Source: an uncultured Erysipelotrichaceae bacterium | Lineage (GTDB): Bacteria; Bacillota_I; Bacilli_A; Erysipelotrichales; Erysipelotrichaceae | NCBI GenBank assembly: GCA_902766005.1 | Contig: CACXCB010000128.1 | Location: forward strand, 1 to 48,020 | Reading direction: 5' to 3' | DNA: 48,020 nt | In this document: positions 34,276-41,953 of the stretch, piece by piece | Numbering within the stretch: the stretch's first letter is position 1 | How the letters are laid out: each line of letters begins with the position of its first letter | Position numbers and translations under genes: made by a program | The notes under the pieces: generated by a model | Told to the model about the DNA's origin: nothing | Database searches by the model: none | The model's input: only the letters and a program-made list of their open reading frames with translations

Positions 34276-34347
34276 GGAGCCTTAGCTCAGCGGGAGAGCA
34301 TACCCTTCACAGGGGTGGGGTCATGGGTTCGAATCCCCTAGGCTCCA
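34276..34347 (+). tRNA. tRNA-Val (anticodon CAC), element attachment site
   Basis: A cloverleaf with a 7-bp acceptor GGAGCCT/AGGCTCC, D-arm GCTC/GAGC and anticodon stem TACCC/GGGTG. The loop TTCACAG gives anticodon CAC (34308-34310). The T-arm has loop TTCGAAT. The T-stem has one T-C mismatch (34324 with 34338), and the D-loop is only 7 nt. CCA is not encoded. An extended -10 promoter (TGC-TAAAAT, 34259-34267) lies just upstream. The bases from 34306 onward are duplicated at 42100. Confidence 0.92.
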
Positions 34348-34351
34348 TTGA
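34306..34351 (+). repeat. attL core, 46-bp direct repeat
   Basis: Perfectly identical to 42100-42145. It begins in the anticodon loop of tRNA-Val and runs four bases past the tRNA. Similarity continues imperfectly through the following terminator hairpin. This is the classic footprint of a tyrosine integrase using the 3' half of a tRNA gene. Confidence 0.93.
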
Positions 34352-34356
34352 GTTTT

Positions 34357-34387
34357 GCACATATATATATGTATATGTGCTTTTTTT
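34357..34387 (+). terminator. Terminator of tRNA-Val
   Basis: A GCACATATA ... TATATGTGC hairpin (34357-34380) followed by seven Ts. A close copy lies after attR (42151-42179), so excision leaves the tRNA with a terminator either way. Confidence 0.8.
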
Positions 34388-34418
34388 AATTGTACTGAGA
34401 AAGACAGAAAACAGGAGA

Positions 34419-34437
34419 TTGATCATAATTTGATCAT
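34419..34437 (+). repeat. Left paired TTGATCAT sites (candidate integrase/Xis arm sites)
   Basis: TTGATCAT at 34419-34426 and again at 34430-34437, an 11-bp period. The same pair with the same spacing sits near the right end (41952-41970). Paired short repeats inside both ends of an element are typical of arm-type integrase or excisionase sites. Confidence 0.55.
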
Positions 34438-34804
34438 ATTTTTTGTGGGGATGATAATTTTTCCTTACACGATGATGCAATTTCCATGTGGTTTTAGATT
34501 GGATCTGGAATAATTATCGTGTTGGGAAAGAACCCACTGCAGATGGCAAGCAATAAAACTGGATCTGTTTTCTAGGGGTATAGGGGCAAGCCATACCGAG
34601 CAGAAGAACTACCACAAAAGCAATGCCTGAACGTCCTGAAGCATATGCCAGAGTCTGCAGACGGCACCGGGTGGGGGATACCCCCCCCTCTGATGTTGGG
34701 CTGATATGCTTAGAGGGGGGATGGCGAGGGTGAACACTTCCGTAATTTAGATAAAATTCTAAATAGATCCCCCGGTAGGTGCTTTTTTCTGATAGAATGG
34801 GGGC
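34438..34804. other. Gene-free, G/C-run-rich structured region of the element
   Basis: No credible gene. It contains a strong hairpin CCCCCCTCT (34683-34691) / AGAGGGGGG (34712-34720), a smaller GGTAT ... ATACC hairpin near 34576-34596, and an inverted repeat ATTTAGA (34745-34751) / TCTAAAT (34758-34764) upstream of the next gene. Base composition differs sharply from the rest of the element. It could be regulatory, or a cos/pac-like packaging region; the latter is a guess. Confidence 0.35.
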
Positions 34805-35206
34805 ATGGATAAAAAGCAAATATTTGAGGATCTTGAATCCTACCGCAAGGACATGGCTGAGTTAGATGCATTAAGGCAGATGCGTGATCAGATCACGCTT
34901 GTAAAGTCACCAGTTCTATTCAAAGAGGGATCAGGCAAGCATGTTTCAGATCCGACAGTGAAAGCAGTAAATAAGATAATGGCAATCGAAGAACAGATAG
35001 AACGGAAGGAATGCAAGCTCATAAAAAAAACCGAGCGGATTGCCCGGTGGACAGCTGAATGTGATGATGGTTTCATTGCAAAGATGGCTGGATTGCATTA
35101 CTTGCAAGGTTACAGTTGGAACAAGGTATGCATGAAGGTTTATGGCTATGCCAACCCACACACATGCCGTAAGGCGGTTATGAGATATTTTGGCAAGGAA
35201 AAATGA
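34805..35206 (+). CDS. RinA/ArpU-like phage transcriptional regulator
   Basis: A 133-residue protein with a helical N-terminal part (residues 1-90, with IEEQIERKECKLIKK). The C-terminal segment GLHYLQGYSWNKVCMKVYGYANPHTCRKAVMRYF resembles the sigma-region-4-like helix-turn-helix of DUF1492/RinA/ArpU late-gene regulators. In phages these switch on packaging and lysis genes. Here it lies alone at the left end, convergent with the repressor (5-nt gap), with no late genes beside it. In a satellite it might act on helper-phage or element promoters. Assignment is by pattern only. Confidence 0.5.
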   Translation: MDKKQIFEDLESYRKDMAELDALRQMRDQITLVKSPVLFKEGSGKHVSDPTVKAVNKIMAIEEQIERKECKLIKKTERIARWTAECDDGFIAKMAGLHYLQGYSWNKVCMKVYGYANPHTCRKAVMRYFGKEK

Positions 35207-35211
35207 TTATG

Positions 35212-35892
35212 TCATAGTTTTAAATGTAAATTATCTTTATCGTTTTTTAATGATTCTTCAACATCTTCGATGGTCATTCCTTTTTCTTCACATCTTTGTT
35301 TATAGAGGACAAGGTTTGTGGCGAAAAATTGGTATATATGATTGCAGAGATAGGGATAATCAGATAGTTTTTTTCCTTGCGTGATAAACATGTCATCTGC
35401 AGTGTATTCATCTAGACAATCAATGAATATCTTTTTTTTAATTTCTCCATTATTTAATAATGACCGCAAATAACGCTCTTCTTCGTAATCATCAAATGAA
35501 TAATTTATATTTCCATTTTTATCGAGCTTGTCTCGATATTGCAGAAACATAAAAAGCCTTATGTTTTCTTCAGTAGGTTCTATGTGTGCTTTTTCCAGAG
35601 AGGAAATCTGTTCTTTTATTTCAGGAGCAGCATAATTAATTGTGCCATCAATATAAACTTTACTGTTTCGTTTTGATAATCCTCTGAGATATGATGGATG
35701 GACATTGTAATACTCTGCTATCAATTCAAGGCAGTATTTATCTATTACCCCCTTTCTCATCGCAAGACTAATTGTTTCTCTGGAATAACCTATTTTTTCA
35801 CCGAGTTGTTTTTGATTTAGATTTGATTCTTTCATTAATTGTTGTAGAATTTTTGGCTCGAATGGTACACTTGTATTTTTTCTTCCTTGCAT
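35212..35892 (-). CDS. XRE-type HTH repressor of the element
   Basis: A 226-residue protein. Residues 13-70 form a lambda-repressor-like HTH (LMKESNLNQKQLGEKIGYSRE, then AEYYNVHPSYLRGLS). The C-terminal 150 residues are helical and unrelated to the LexA-type peptidase domain: no Ser-Lys pair is evident. Induction by RecA-driven self-cleavage is therefore unlikely, and de-repression by a helper protein, as in staphylococcal islands, would fit. It is divergent from the replication genes across an operator region. Confidence 0.8.
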   Translation of the reverse strand: MQGRKNTSVPFEPKILQQLMKESNLNQKQLGEKIGYSRETISLAMRKGVIDKYCLELIAEYYNVHPSYLRGLSKRNSKVYIDGTINYAAPEIKEQISSLEKAHIEPTEENIRLFMFLQYRDKLDKNGNINYSFDDYEEERYLRSLLNNGEIKKKIFIDCLDEYTADDMFITQGKKLSDYPYLCNHIYQFFATNLVLYKQRCEEKGMTIEDVEESLKNDKDNLHLKL

Positions 35893-35914
35893 AAACCCCT
35901 CTATATTTCTAAAT

Positions 35915-36000
35915 GCGTAAAAAATTAGAAAAAATATTTTTTTCTTTTGCGTAAATAATTACGCAATTATCTTAACATAAAAACGCACAATGCATACAAT
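35915..36000. promoter_or_regulatory. Divergent operator/promoter region of the element
   Basis: A perfect palindrome TTGCGTAA-ATAA-TTACGCAA (35947-35966) and an extra GCGTAA half-site (35915-35920) are probable repressor operators. A rightward promoter reads TTAACA (35972-35977), 17-nt spacer, TACAAT (35995-36000), just before the HTH gene. The palindrome abuts its upstream side. Confidence 0.7.
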
Positions 36001-36043
36001 AATATCGTAACGTTACACAAAAATTACAAAGGAGCATAAAAGC

Positions 36044-36229
36044 ATGACAGATTTTAAAATGCCTGAATTAATGTCAATGAAAGACATTGTAAAAACCTAC
36101 AACATCCCTTACGGATCAGTTCGCAAAATGTGCATTCGAGGCGATATCAAATATCGCAAAATCGGAAAGGCATGGATGATCAATCTTAACTCATTAAAGA
36201 ATTATCTGGAAGGAGAGAACAATGCCTGA
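36044..36229 (+). CDS. Excisionase/MerR-like small HTH protein
   Basis: A 61-residue protein: MSMKDIVKTYNIPYGSVRKM, then IKYRKIGKAWMINLNSLKNYL, the winged-helix pattern of excisionase-family proteins (helix, turn, YRxxxKxWxI strand pair, final helix). AAAGGAGCATAA gives a good ribosome site. It is the first rightward gene after the operator and overlaps the ATPase gene by 8 nt. It may be Xis for the integrase or a regulator of replication genes. Confidence 0.75.
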   Translation: MTDFKMPELMSMKDIVKTYNIPYGSVRKMCIRGDIKYRKIGKAWMINLNSLKNYLEGENNA

Positions 36230-37283
36230 TCAGGGCATTGAAAAAATCGGAGGAGAAACACAAACTGAAGAAGCCAAAAAAATTATCCCCAAAACTGCAG
36301 ATCAGTTGGATGATTCAGAGATTGAATGGGTTATTCCGAAATGGATACCGAAAAAGGGCGTTACGATTCTCGGGGCAAGCGGTGGAACTGGAAAAACATA
36401 TACATGGATTTCGTTATTAGCAAGCCTTTCGAATGGTGAAAGCTCGTTTCTTCAATATGATAAAGACATTGTACCGAGAAATGTACTTGGATTTTCCGGG
36501 GAAGATGTTGAAAACGTATTGAGGAAAAGAATAGAAGCATCTGGGGCTGATTTGAAAAGGTTTTATGTAATAGCCCAGGATACAACAGAAGAACCTATTC
36601 ATTTTGATTCACCTGAGATAGAAAGACTGATTGCGGAGATTAACCCAGCATTAGTTGTATTTGACCCGTTGCAAGCGTTTCTTGGTGACCGGGTGGACAT
36701 GTCAAGAAGAAACCAGATGAGAAACGCTATCAAGCCATTGACAGTGCTTGCATCAAAATATGATTGTGGAATTCTTATAATCATGCACACTAACAAAAGG
36801 AAAGCCCAGACGATAGAAACAGCCCGAGACATTTTAGCCGACTCTGCGGATGCTTGGGATATTGCAAGATCAGTTATGTATTGTGGATTCACGGAAGATG
36901 GAAACAGATATATATCCTTGGAGAAAAGCAACTTCACAGATCATTCTGCAGTCTATTCAGTAATATTCAGCTTGAGAAATGGTAAAGTCAATTTCATTGA
37001 AACGACAAAAAAGAAATTGATTGAGTTTGTCAGGGAAAAGAATAACGGCATAGTCGAAGCTAAGCCCACAAAGAAAAATGACTGCTGCAATGATATCTTG
37101 TCATTGCTTGCGGAAAACGATGGTGCTATTGAACAAAAAGAAATGGATGCATATCTTAAAACCTCTTATTCGGATTCGGTTATTCGGAAAGCAAAGGAAA
37201 ATCTTCTGGAGTCTGGAATGATTGAGAAGAAAAGAAGAGCAAACGGCTCATTGCAATACGTGAGGAAAATGCCTGATGAGTAA
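36222..37283 (+). CDS. RecA-fold (RepA/AAA_25-type) replication ATPase
   Basis: A 353-residue protein. Walker A is GASGGTGKT (51-59), and Walker B is ALVVFDPLQ (about 143-151). A QMRNAIKPLTVLASKYDCGILIIMH segment has the sensor-like H-T-N, as in hexameric RepA helicases of plasmids and phages. The C-terminal 90 residues form a winged-helix-like tail (AYLKTSYSDSVIRKAKENLLESG). It lies directly before the candidate origin and the primase gene, supporting a replicative helicase or loader role. Confidence 0.8.
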   Translation: MPDQGIEKIGGETQTEEAKKIIPKTADQLDDSEIEWVIPKWIPKKGVTILGASGGTGKTYTWISLLASLSNGESSFLQYDKDIVPRNVLGFSGEDVENVLRKRIEASGADLKRFYVIAQDTTEEPIHFDSPEIERLIAEINPALVVFDPLQAFLGDRVDMSRRNQMRNAIKPLTVLASKYDCGILIIMHTNKRKAQTIETARDILADSADAWDIARSVMYCGFTEDGNRYISLEKSNFTDHSAVYSVIFSLRNGKVNFIETTKKKLIEFVREKNNGIVEAKPTKKNDCCNDILSLLAENDGAIEQKEMDAYLKTSYSDSVIRKAKENLLESGMIEKKRRANGSLQYVRKMPDE

Positions 37284-37304
37284 TTCTCAGGGGAGCTAAA
37301 AACA

Positions 37305-37435
37305 GGGTCATTAGGGTCAACAGGCTCAATGACAAAGATAAAAGCAAGAATTTTCTTTTTCCAAGCACGATGAAGAATCATGATATTACCATCGTGTTAG
37401 GAAAAGAAAAAAAAGCCTAATGACCCTATTGACCC
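37305..37435. other. Candidate replication origin with opposed 9-bp iterons
   Basis: Three tandem 9-mers (GGGTCATTA, GGGTCAACA, GGCTCAATG) read rightward at 37305-37331. Two perfect copies plus a partial one (GGGTCAATA, GGGTCATTA, GGC) read leftward at 37435-37415. Between them lies an A/T-rich core with an imperfect inverted repeat (CACGATG at 37366-37372, CATCGTG at 37390-37396, flanked by T-rich and A-rich arms). Two iteron sets around an A/T core, next to helicase and primase genes, is the layout of satellite and plasmid origins. Confidence 0.62.
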
Positions 37436-37485
37436 ATTAAATTTTGCACATGAAAAATAGACAATAGGAAACAAGAGGAATATAA

Positions 37486-38367
37486 ATGGCAAATATTTAT
37501 GATGAAATGATATGGAATGCAAGAAATGCAGATTTATTCTCGTTTGTACTTGAAAACTACAGAGGTGAAGTATCACTCGAAGGAAGAAACTGGATGAGGC
37601 TGAAGTCTGATCACAGTGTAGTCCTGAAGCGAGGGAAGTCAACATATTCGGATTATTCCACAGGAGAATGGGGCAACCCAATAGATTTTCTGATGAAGTA
37701 CATGCGTTATTCGTTTAAGGATGCGGTCGAGTCACTGCAACCCTATACCGGGGATATTGTTTCAAATTACATTGATGGAATTGGAAAAAATATCTCAACT
37801 ATTAATAGCGAAAAGTCAGATTTCCAATTACCGAAAGCCGGGAAGACGAATAAAGCATTCAAGTATTTGACAGAAGTAAGAAAAATACCTGTGAAGGATC
37901 TTAATGAACTGTACAATTACCACCTGAGCAATTGCCGAAATATATTCACTGATGTAAATGGAAATTGTGTTTTTCCAAGCACAGATAAGGATTTTTGCGA
38001 ATTGCGAGGAACGAACATTTTGAAACCATTCCATGGAGTAGCAAAAGATTCTGCTCATGATGGATATTTTTCAATATTTGAAAAAGACAAAAATCAAAAA
38101 GGTGCCATTCTTTGTGAATCAGCGATAGATGCGATAAGTCTGTTTGTATTAAAACATGATGAAGGATATAACTATTGTTCAATGGCTGGGCTGAAGGATG
38201 CATCATTAGAACGAGTCAAAAGAGAGTATAAACATGTAATACTGGCAGTAGACAACGATGATGCAGGACAATTGTTCAGAGATAAGCATAGTGAACTTAT
38301 GGCAATGATCCCAAAGAATAAAGACTGGAATGAAGATCTTATTCAAAAGACAATCGAAGAAGAATAA
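37486..38367 (+). CDS. TOPRIM-domain primase
   Basis: A 293-residue protein. Residues 1-90 (NWMRLKSDHSVVLKRGKSTYSD ... WGNPIDFLMKYM) resemble the CHC2-type DNA-binding region of DnaG-like primases but lack clear zinc cysteines. Residues about 200-280 are a TOPRIM domain with the catalytic glutamate in AILCESAIDAIS and the metal DxD-type motif in VILAVDNDDAG. TOPRIM proteins of mobile elements often carry a DUF3991-like core. A role as element-specific primase fits its position after the origin. Confidence 0.8.
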   Translation: MANIYDEMIWNARNADLFSFVLENYRGEVSLEGRNWMRLKSDHSVVLKRGKSTYSDYSTGEWGNPIDFLMKYMRYSFKDAVESLQPYTGDIVSNYIDGIGKNISTINSEKSDFQLPKAGKTNKAFKYLTEVRKIPVKDLNELYNYHLSNCRNIFTDVNGNCVFPSTDKDFCELRGTNILKPFHGVAKDSAHDGYFSIFEKDKNQKGAILCESAIDAISLFVLKHDEGYNYCSMAGLKDASLERVKREYKHVILAVDNDDAGQLFRDKHSELMAMIPKNKDWNEDLIQKTIEEE

Positions 38368-38382
38368 AGAAAGAAGGTAAAA

Positions 38383-39162
38383 ATGAACTATACAGAGATT
38401 GAAAAAAAGATTTCCAAGCTTGCAAAAGCAGAACCAACATCAGAGGAGAAGGCATATATTGCCAGCCTCGACAAAGAGATTGCAGAAGCAGAATCAGCAA
38501 AGAAACAGGCTATCGATAACTATAACGATGTGGTCAACAGGGAGAATCAGAAATTCTATGGAGACAAGTCTGCTATCGATGAAGCAATGGAACAGAGAAA
38601 AAGAATTGTGGCAGTATCAAACGATAAAATCACAACTGCGGAACATGCATACCGTCGTTATTACAAATCATATCAGGATGCTTTAAAACTGTATGAAAAG
38701 CAGAAGCAGGAACTTGCATCAATGAAGAAGAATCTTGAATCTGCAGAGGCAGAGGCAACCAAGGAAATTGACAAGTATGATTCTTGGCAAGGCAAGTTCG
38801 ATGCTGAAAAGAAGGCATACACGTTAAAGAAACAGTATGATCAGGCTGAAGAAGAACTGGATGAGGTTTATAACAAGATGATGAATCTGCAGTCACCAAC
38901 TGAAAAAGAGGTTGCCAAGCTCAGGGCAGAAATTGTGGAAACAATGAAAGCAGATACTGAAGCACAGTTGCAGAAATTGAATGAAGGAATGAAACAGGCA
39001 TATGATTTGTTCGTTAAACTGGATGCTATCGAAAAGAATGAATTGCAGAGACAGCATAACGATATCGATGAATCATTCTTGTGGGCATACGGATATGCAA
39101 GAAAGGTTGCAGATTTGATTGAGGATCTGGAGAAGATCCAGAAAGGAATTGATTCATTATGA
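38383..39162 (+). CDS. Coiled-coil protein of unknown function
   Basis: A 259-residue protein that is almost entirely charged helix and heptad-like (long E/K/Q/A stretches from about 30 to 230), with no signal peptide, membrane segment or catalytic motif. I do not recognise a family. It sits between the primase and a 56-residue gene, overlapping the latter by 4 nt. This accessory position in satellites is often used for helper-interference or capsid-remodelling genes, but nothing in the sequence proves that here. Confidence 0.7.
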   Translation: MNYTEIEKKISKLAKAEPTSEEKAYIASLDKEIAEAESAKKQAIDNYNDVVNRENQKFYGDKSAIDEAMEQRKRIVAVSNDKITTAEHAYRRYYKSYQDALKLYEKQKQELASMKKNLESAEAEATKEIDKYDSWQGKFDAEKKAYTLKKQYDQAEEELDEVYNKMMNLQSPTEKEVAKLRAEIVETMKADTEAQLQKLNEGMKQAYDLFVKLDAIEKNELQRQHNDIDESFLWAYGYARKVADLIEDLEKIQKGIDSL

Positions 39163-39329
39163 TTAGAGCTTCATTGTTTCATGATGATGCACATGTTGCA
39201 GAACGGCAGAAGAGAGCCGAGGAATGGAAAAGAGAATACCAGGAACTGAGGAAAACCATGACTCCATTACAGATCCGGAAATATCTTCTGAAACAGAAGC
39301 TGAATAAGCTGATAAACAAGCCTGAATAA
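39159..39329 (+). CDS. Small basic helical protein, 56 residues
   Basis: ATG 39159 overlaps the stop of the coiled-coil gene (ATGA), a strong sign of translational coupling. The product is helical and charged (QKRAEEWKREYQELRK, then KYLLKQKLNKLINK). No family recognised. It probably works with the coiled-coil protein. Confidence 0.6.
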   Translation: MIRASLFHDDAHVAERQKRAEEWKREYQELRKTMTPLQIRKYLLKQKLNKLINKPE

Positions 39330-39470
39330 GCCCGGCAAAAGCCGTATAAGAGGGGTTCTGTTATCATGTGGATGATTGTTCAGATGATGCAGAATCCTTC
39401 TGTATCAGGCTTATTTCCTGTCACGCATAGCCGTGTTATAACTTCTAAACCGCTATGTATTAACCTTAAC

Positions 39471-39499
39471 TTTACATATAGCACAATATGTAATACAAT
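39471..39499 (+). promoter_or_regulatory. Promoter for the small DNA-binding-like protein and integrase
   Basis: TTTACA (39471-39476), 17-nt spacer, TACAAT (39494-39499), followed by AAAGGAGG at 39505. It gives the integrase module its own transcription, independent of the repressor-controlled promoter. 39330-39470 shows no convincing gene. Confidence 0.7.
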
Positions 39500-39518
39500 A
39501 TATTAAAGGAGGTTGAAA

Positions 39519-39710
39519 TTGGCAAATAAACAAAAGCCAAAAGCATTTGATCAAATTGCTTATATAGCTTCTTATAACAAAGAAAATTATAAAAGAATAT
39601 CTGTTCTGTTAAACAAAAAGACAGAAGCACATATTATTTCTTTTCTGGAAAGTAAGAAGAGTATGAGCGATTATATCAAATCACTGATCATAAAAGATAT
39701 GGATCAGTAA
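39519..39710 (+). CDS. Small ribbon-helix-helix-like protein
   Basis: A 63-residue basic protein: KENYKRISVLLNKKTEAHIISFLESKKSMSDYIKSLIIKDM. The strand-helix-helix pattern (RISVLLNK, EAHIISFLESK, SMSDYIKSLI) resembles RHH/MetJ-Arc DNA-binding proteins used as plasmid and transposon regulators. The start is probably TTG 39519, 6 nt after AAAGGAGG; another TTG at 39513 is too close. It lies upstream of the integrase and may regulate it. Confidence 0.6.
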   Translation: MANKQKPKAFDQIAYIASYNKENYKRISVLLNKKTEAHIISFLESKKSMSDYIKSLIIKDMDQ

Positions 39711-39719
39711 CACTACATC

Positions 39720-39763
39720 GGCTATGGAAAAAAGAACAGTGCTGGTAACACTGTTCCATAGCC
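39720..39763 (+). promoter_or_regulatory. Long hairpin in the integrase leader
   Basis: GGCTATG (39720-39726) pairs with CATAGCC (39757-39763) and GAACAGTG (39734-39741) with CACTGTTC (39749-39756), leaving a 7-nt A-rich bulge on one side. No U-run follows. It is likely an mRNA structure affecting integrase translation or processing. Confidence 0.5.
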
Positions 39764-39798
39764 TTCTATTGGTACACAGAAAGCGAGGTTATTATAAC

Positions 39799-41310
39799 AT
39801 GGCAAGCTATCAAAAGCGAGGAGACAAGTATTATATACGTGCATGTGTTGGGGTTAAACCAGATGGATCCTATACTTACAAATCAATGACTTACACTCCC
39901 AAGAACCGGGAAGGCACGAAGAAGCTGATACAAGAATTAGAAGCAGTATGCAAGGATTTTGAAGAGAAAGCTAAAAATGGTGAATTGTTCGATGGCGAGA
40001 AAATCACCTTCAGCGAGTTCATGCAGACATGGGATGATGAATGGTGTAGAAAGAATGTTACACCTTCAAACAGAGATTGTTATTTGAAGGATCTGAGAAA
40101 TCATATCATACCAGAGATAGGCAATATGAAATTATCAGCAGTGAAAACAATCCATTGCCAGAAGATCATAAACAAACTGGATGATTCAGGGTTGAAGATA
40201 TCAACTGTTAAAAAGATCTTCACCGCTATGAGAAGCGTATTTAAATATGCTAAAAGAATGAAGATCATCAAAGAGGATCCGTGTATTGATGTGTTACTTC
40301 CAAAACAAAAGAAACAGAAGAAAAAAGATGTCAGATCCTTCAATCTTGAACAGTCAAGAAGGTTTCTGGAAGGCTTGCAGGACACATATCAAAAGACATA
40401 TGGCAAGCGTATCAGAAGAAACTTTGAAGGCAATCCCTATGAAATCCAAGGCTATACAGTAGATTTCCAAATACCATTTCAGTTTCAATTGTTCTATACA
40501 TTGGCATGTTATTCAGGAGCACGACGAGGGGAGTTGTTAGGGCTCTTGTGGAAAGATGTTGACTTTGATGATCAGATCATCGACATTAACAAAGCTATTG
40601 CTGAAGCGAGCGAAATCGGTGTATATGTGAAGGAACCTAAGACTCAATCAGGATACAGAAAAATAACACTTCCCTCGGTATGCTTCGATATGCTGAAGAC
40701 ATGGCATGAAATGGAACTGCAGCAGTGTCTCAATCTTTCCAACAAATGGGAAGGCAAGCCACTGGATCAGTTCGATAATCAGCCTATCTTCATTCAAGAA
40801 AACGGCTTGGTGATGAATCCGAAAACACCATCACATAAGTTTGAGGATATCTTGGAATTGATTAATAACAAGATCATGAAAGAAGCTGATCTGATAACAG
40901 ATCCTAAAGAGAAAGAAAAGAAGCTGAATGAATTGTTACCTAAAATCACATTGCATGAGCTGAGACATACGGCAAGCACTTTGTTAGTAGCTCAGGGCAT
41001 GGACATTGCCACAATCAGCAAGCGTTTAGGGCATTCGAGAATCAGCACAACGCTAAACATTTACACGCATTCATTGCCGGAGAAAGATAGAGAGGCAAGC
41101 GATATGTTAGAACGCATTTACAACGATGATAAGCCTATGATTCATACCGAGATGGTCAAAGTATCGAGTGATGAAAAGAAGCTCTTGGATAACCTCAGAA
41201 ATGCTGATTCAGAACTTCAGGAACTATTCATGGATATGTTAAACGGCAACTATAGCAAAGAGGAACTGTATTCCCTTGCTAATCAAAATAAATCTGTTAT
41301 GAGAAGTTAA
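39799..41310 (+). CDS. int: Tyrosine recombinase (integrase)
   Basis: A 503-residue site-specific integrase. The N-terminal arm-binding domain (AP2-like, SYQKRGDKYYIRACVGVK) spans about 1-60, the core-binding SAM-like domain about 70-165. The catalytic domain contains R242 (SGARRGE), K281, H386-x-x-R389 (HELRH), H412 (LGHS) and the nucleophile Y422 (NIYTH). It is longer than the usual ~390 because of an insert (about 195-225) and a C-terminal tail (about 430-503). ATG 39799 follows GCGAGGTT. It sits about 0.8 kb from attR. Confidence 0.94.
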   Translation: MASYQKRGDKYYIRACVGVKPDGSYTYKSMTYTPKNREGTKKLIQELEAVCKDFEEKAKNGELFDGEKITFSEFMQTWDDEWCRKNVTPSNRDCYLKDLRNHIIPEIGNMKLSAVKTIHCQKIINKLDDSGLKISTVKKIFTAMRSVFKYAKRMKIIKEDPCIDVLLPKQKKQKKKDVRSFNLEQSRRFLEGLQDTYQKTYGKRIRRNFEGNPYEIQGYTVDFQIPFQFQLFYTLACYSGARRGELLGLLWKDVDFDDQIIDINKAIAEASEIGVYVKEPKTQSGYRKITLPSVCFDMLKTWHEMELQQCLNLSNKWEGKPLDQFDNQPIFIQENGLVMNPKTPSHKFEDILELINNKIMKEADLITDPKEKEKKLNELLPKITLHELRHTASTLLVAQGMDIATISKRLGHSRISTTLNIYTHSLPEKDREASDMLERIYNDDKPMIHTEMVKVSSDEKKLLDNLRNADSELQELFMDMLNGNYSKEELYSLANQNKSVMRS

Positions 41311-41329
41311 GAAAGAGAGGAGAAACAAA

Positions 41330-41587
41330 ATGACAGAAAGAAAAAGATTTAGGAGCTATGAAGATTTTAAAAACTACTTAGACAACAATGGTATTTCTTT
41401 GGATGATCTTAAAAGCGAATGGGAATTATATAACTCTTATGGTTTATCCAAAAGGCAAGTAAGGGAATACCTGAAACCAATGTTTTATTTAAGAGAGTAT
41501 GATCAGAATGAAATGCAGATGGTTACAACACGATTCTACCATTCGGATGATGTGAATGATGCGCTGGACGAAATAAGATCATTTTAA
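41330..41587 (+). CDS. Small element protein, 85 residues, unknown
   Basis: A charged, helical 85-residue protein (YEDFKNYLDNNGISLDDLK, then YGLSKRQVREYLKP) with a GAGAGGAG ribosome site, 19 nt after the integrase. The KRQVREYL segment could be a short recognition helix, but no family is recognised. Confidence 0.6.
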   Translation: MTERKRFRSYEDFKNYLDNNGISLDDLKSEWELYNSYGLSKRQVREYLKPMFYLREYDQNEMQMVTTRFYHSDDVNDALDEIRSF

Positions 41588-41620
41588 AAGACTGGATTAA
41601 GAAAAATACGAGGAATGAAC

Positions 41621-41824
41621 ATGGCACATAGAGACATGATGAAAATAATCAATAACACCGATATCAATTATAGATATTCGATGAACGCAACAGAACTTGT
41701 AGAATTGTGCATTCAGTTCTTAAAAGCCCCGGCTGATGCAATTTATAACGCTTTTGCATATGGATACGCATTAGGAGCGAAAGCCGAACGAGCAAAAATA
41801 AAAAATTCCGTAAAGCGAAAATAA
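41621..41824 (+). CDS. Small element protein, 67 residues, unknown
   Basis: Basic 67-residue protein: MAHRDMMKIINNTD, then YNAFAYGYALGAKAERAKIK. The Y-x-GYxxGxKA tail recurs in small phage and mobile-element proteins. ATG 41621 is preferred (CGAGGA 7 nt upstream) over ATG 41615, which lies on top of the ribosome site. No function can be assigned. Confidence 0.55.
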   Translation: MAHRDMMKIINNTDINYRYSMNATELVELCIQFLKAPADAIYNAFAYGYALGAKAERAKIKNSVKRK

Positions 41825-41836
41825 TGCTTTAAAAAT

Positions 41837-41953
41837 TGGTATAATATTAATGCATCGATGCGGATGTTAAGATCTTCCTGTCATGAAACATCTGAAATGC
41901 AATTGATTGCCAATCTTACCAAACAGAAGAGGTGAAAGCCTCTTTTGTTTTTT
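41837..41953 (+). ncRNA. Candidate small RNA at the right end of the element
   Basis: An extended -10 promoter TGG-TATAAT (41837-41845) and a strong terminator (AAACAGAAGAGG at 41921-41932 with CCTCTTTTGTTT at 41939-41950, then T-run) bracket about 100 nt. No open frame is visible inside. A GATGTT/AACATC pairing and a GCATCGATGC palindrome suggest structure. It might instead be a terminated leader reading toward attR. Confidence 0.45.

Noticed and set aside
34514..34819. 101-codon minus-strand open frame in the element's left gap
   Set aside because: Low-complexity translation across C/G runs and hairpins, no ribosome site, and it overlaps the start of the RinA-like gene.
39366..39506. 46-codon open frame between the 56-residue gene and the small DNA-binding-like gene
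   Set aside because: The ribosome site is far, the composition is unlike its neighbours, and it overlaps a near-consensus promoter at 39471-39499.
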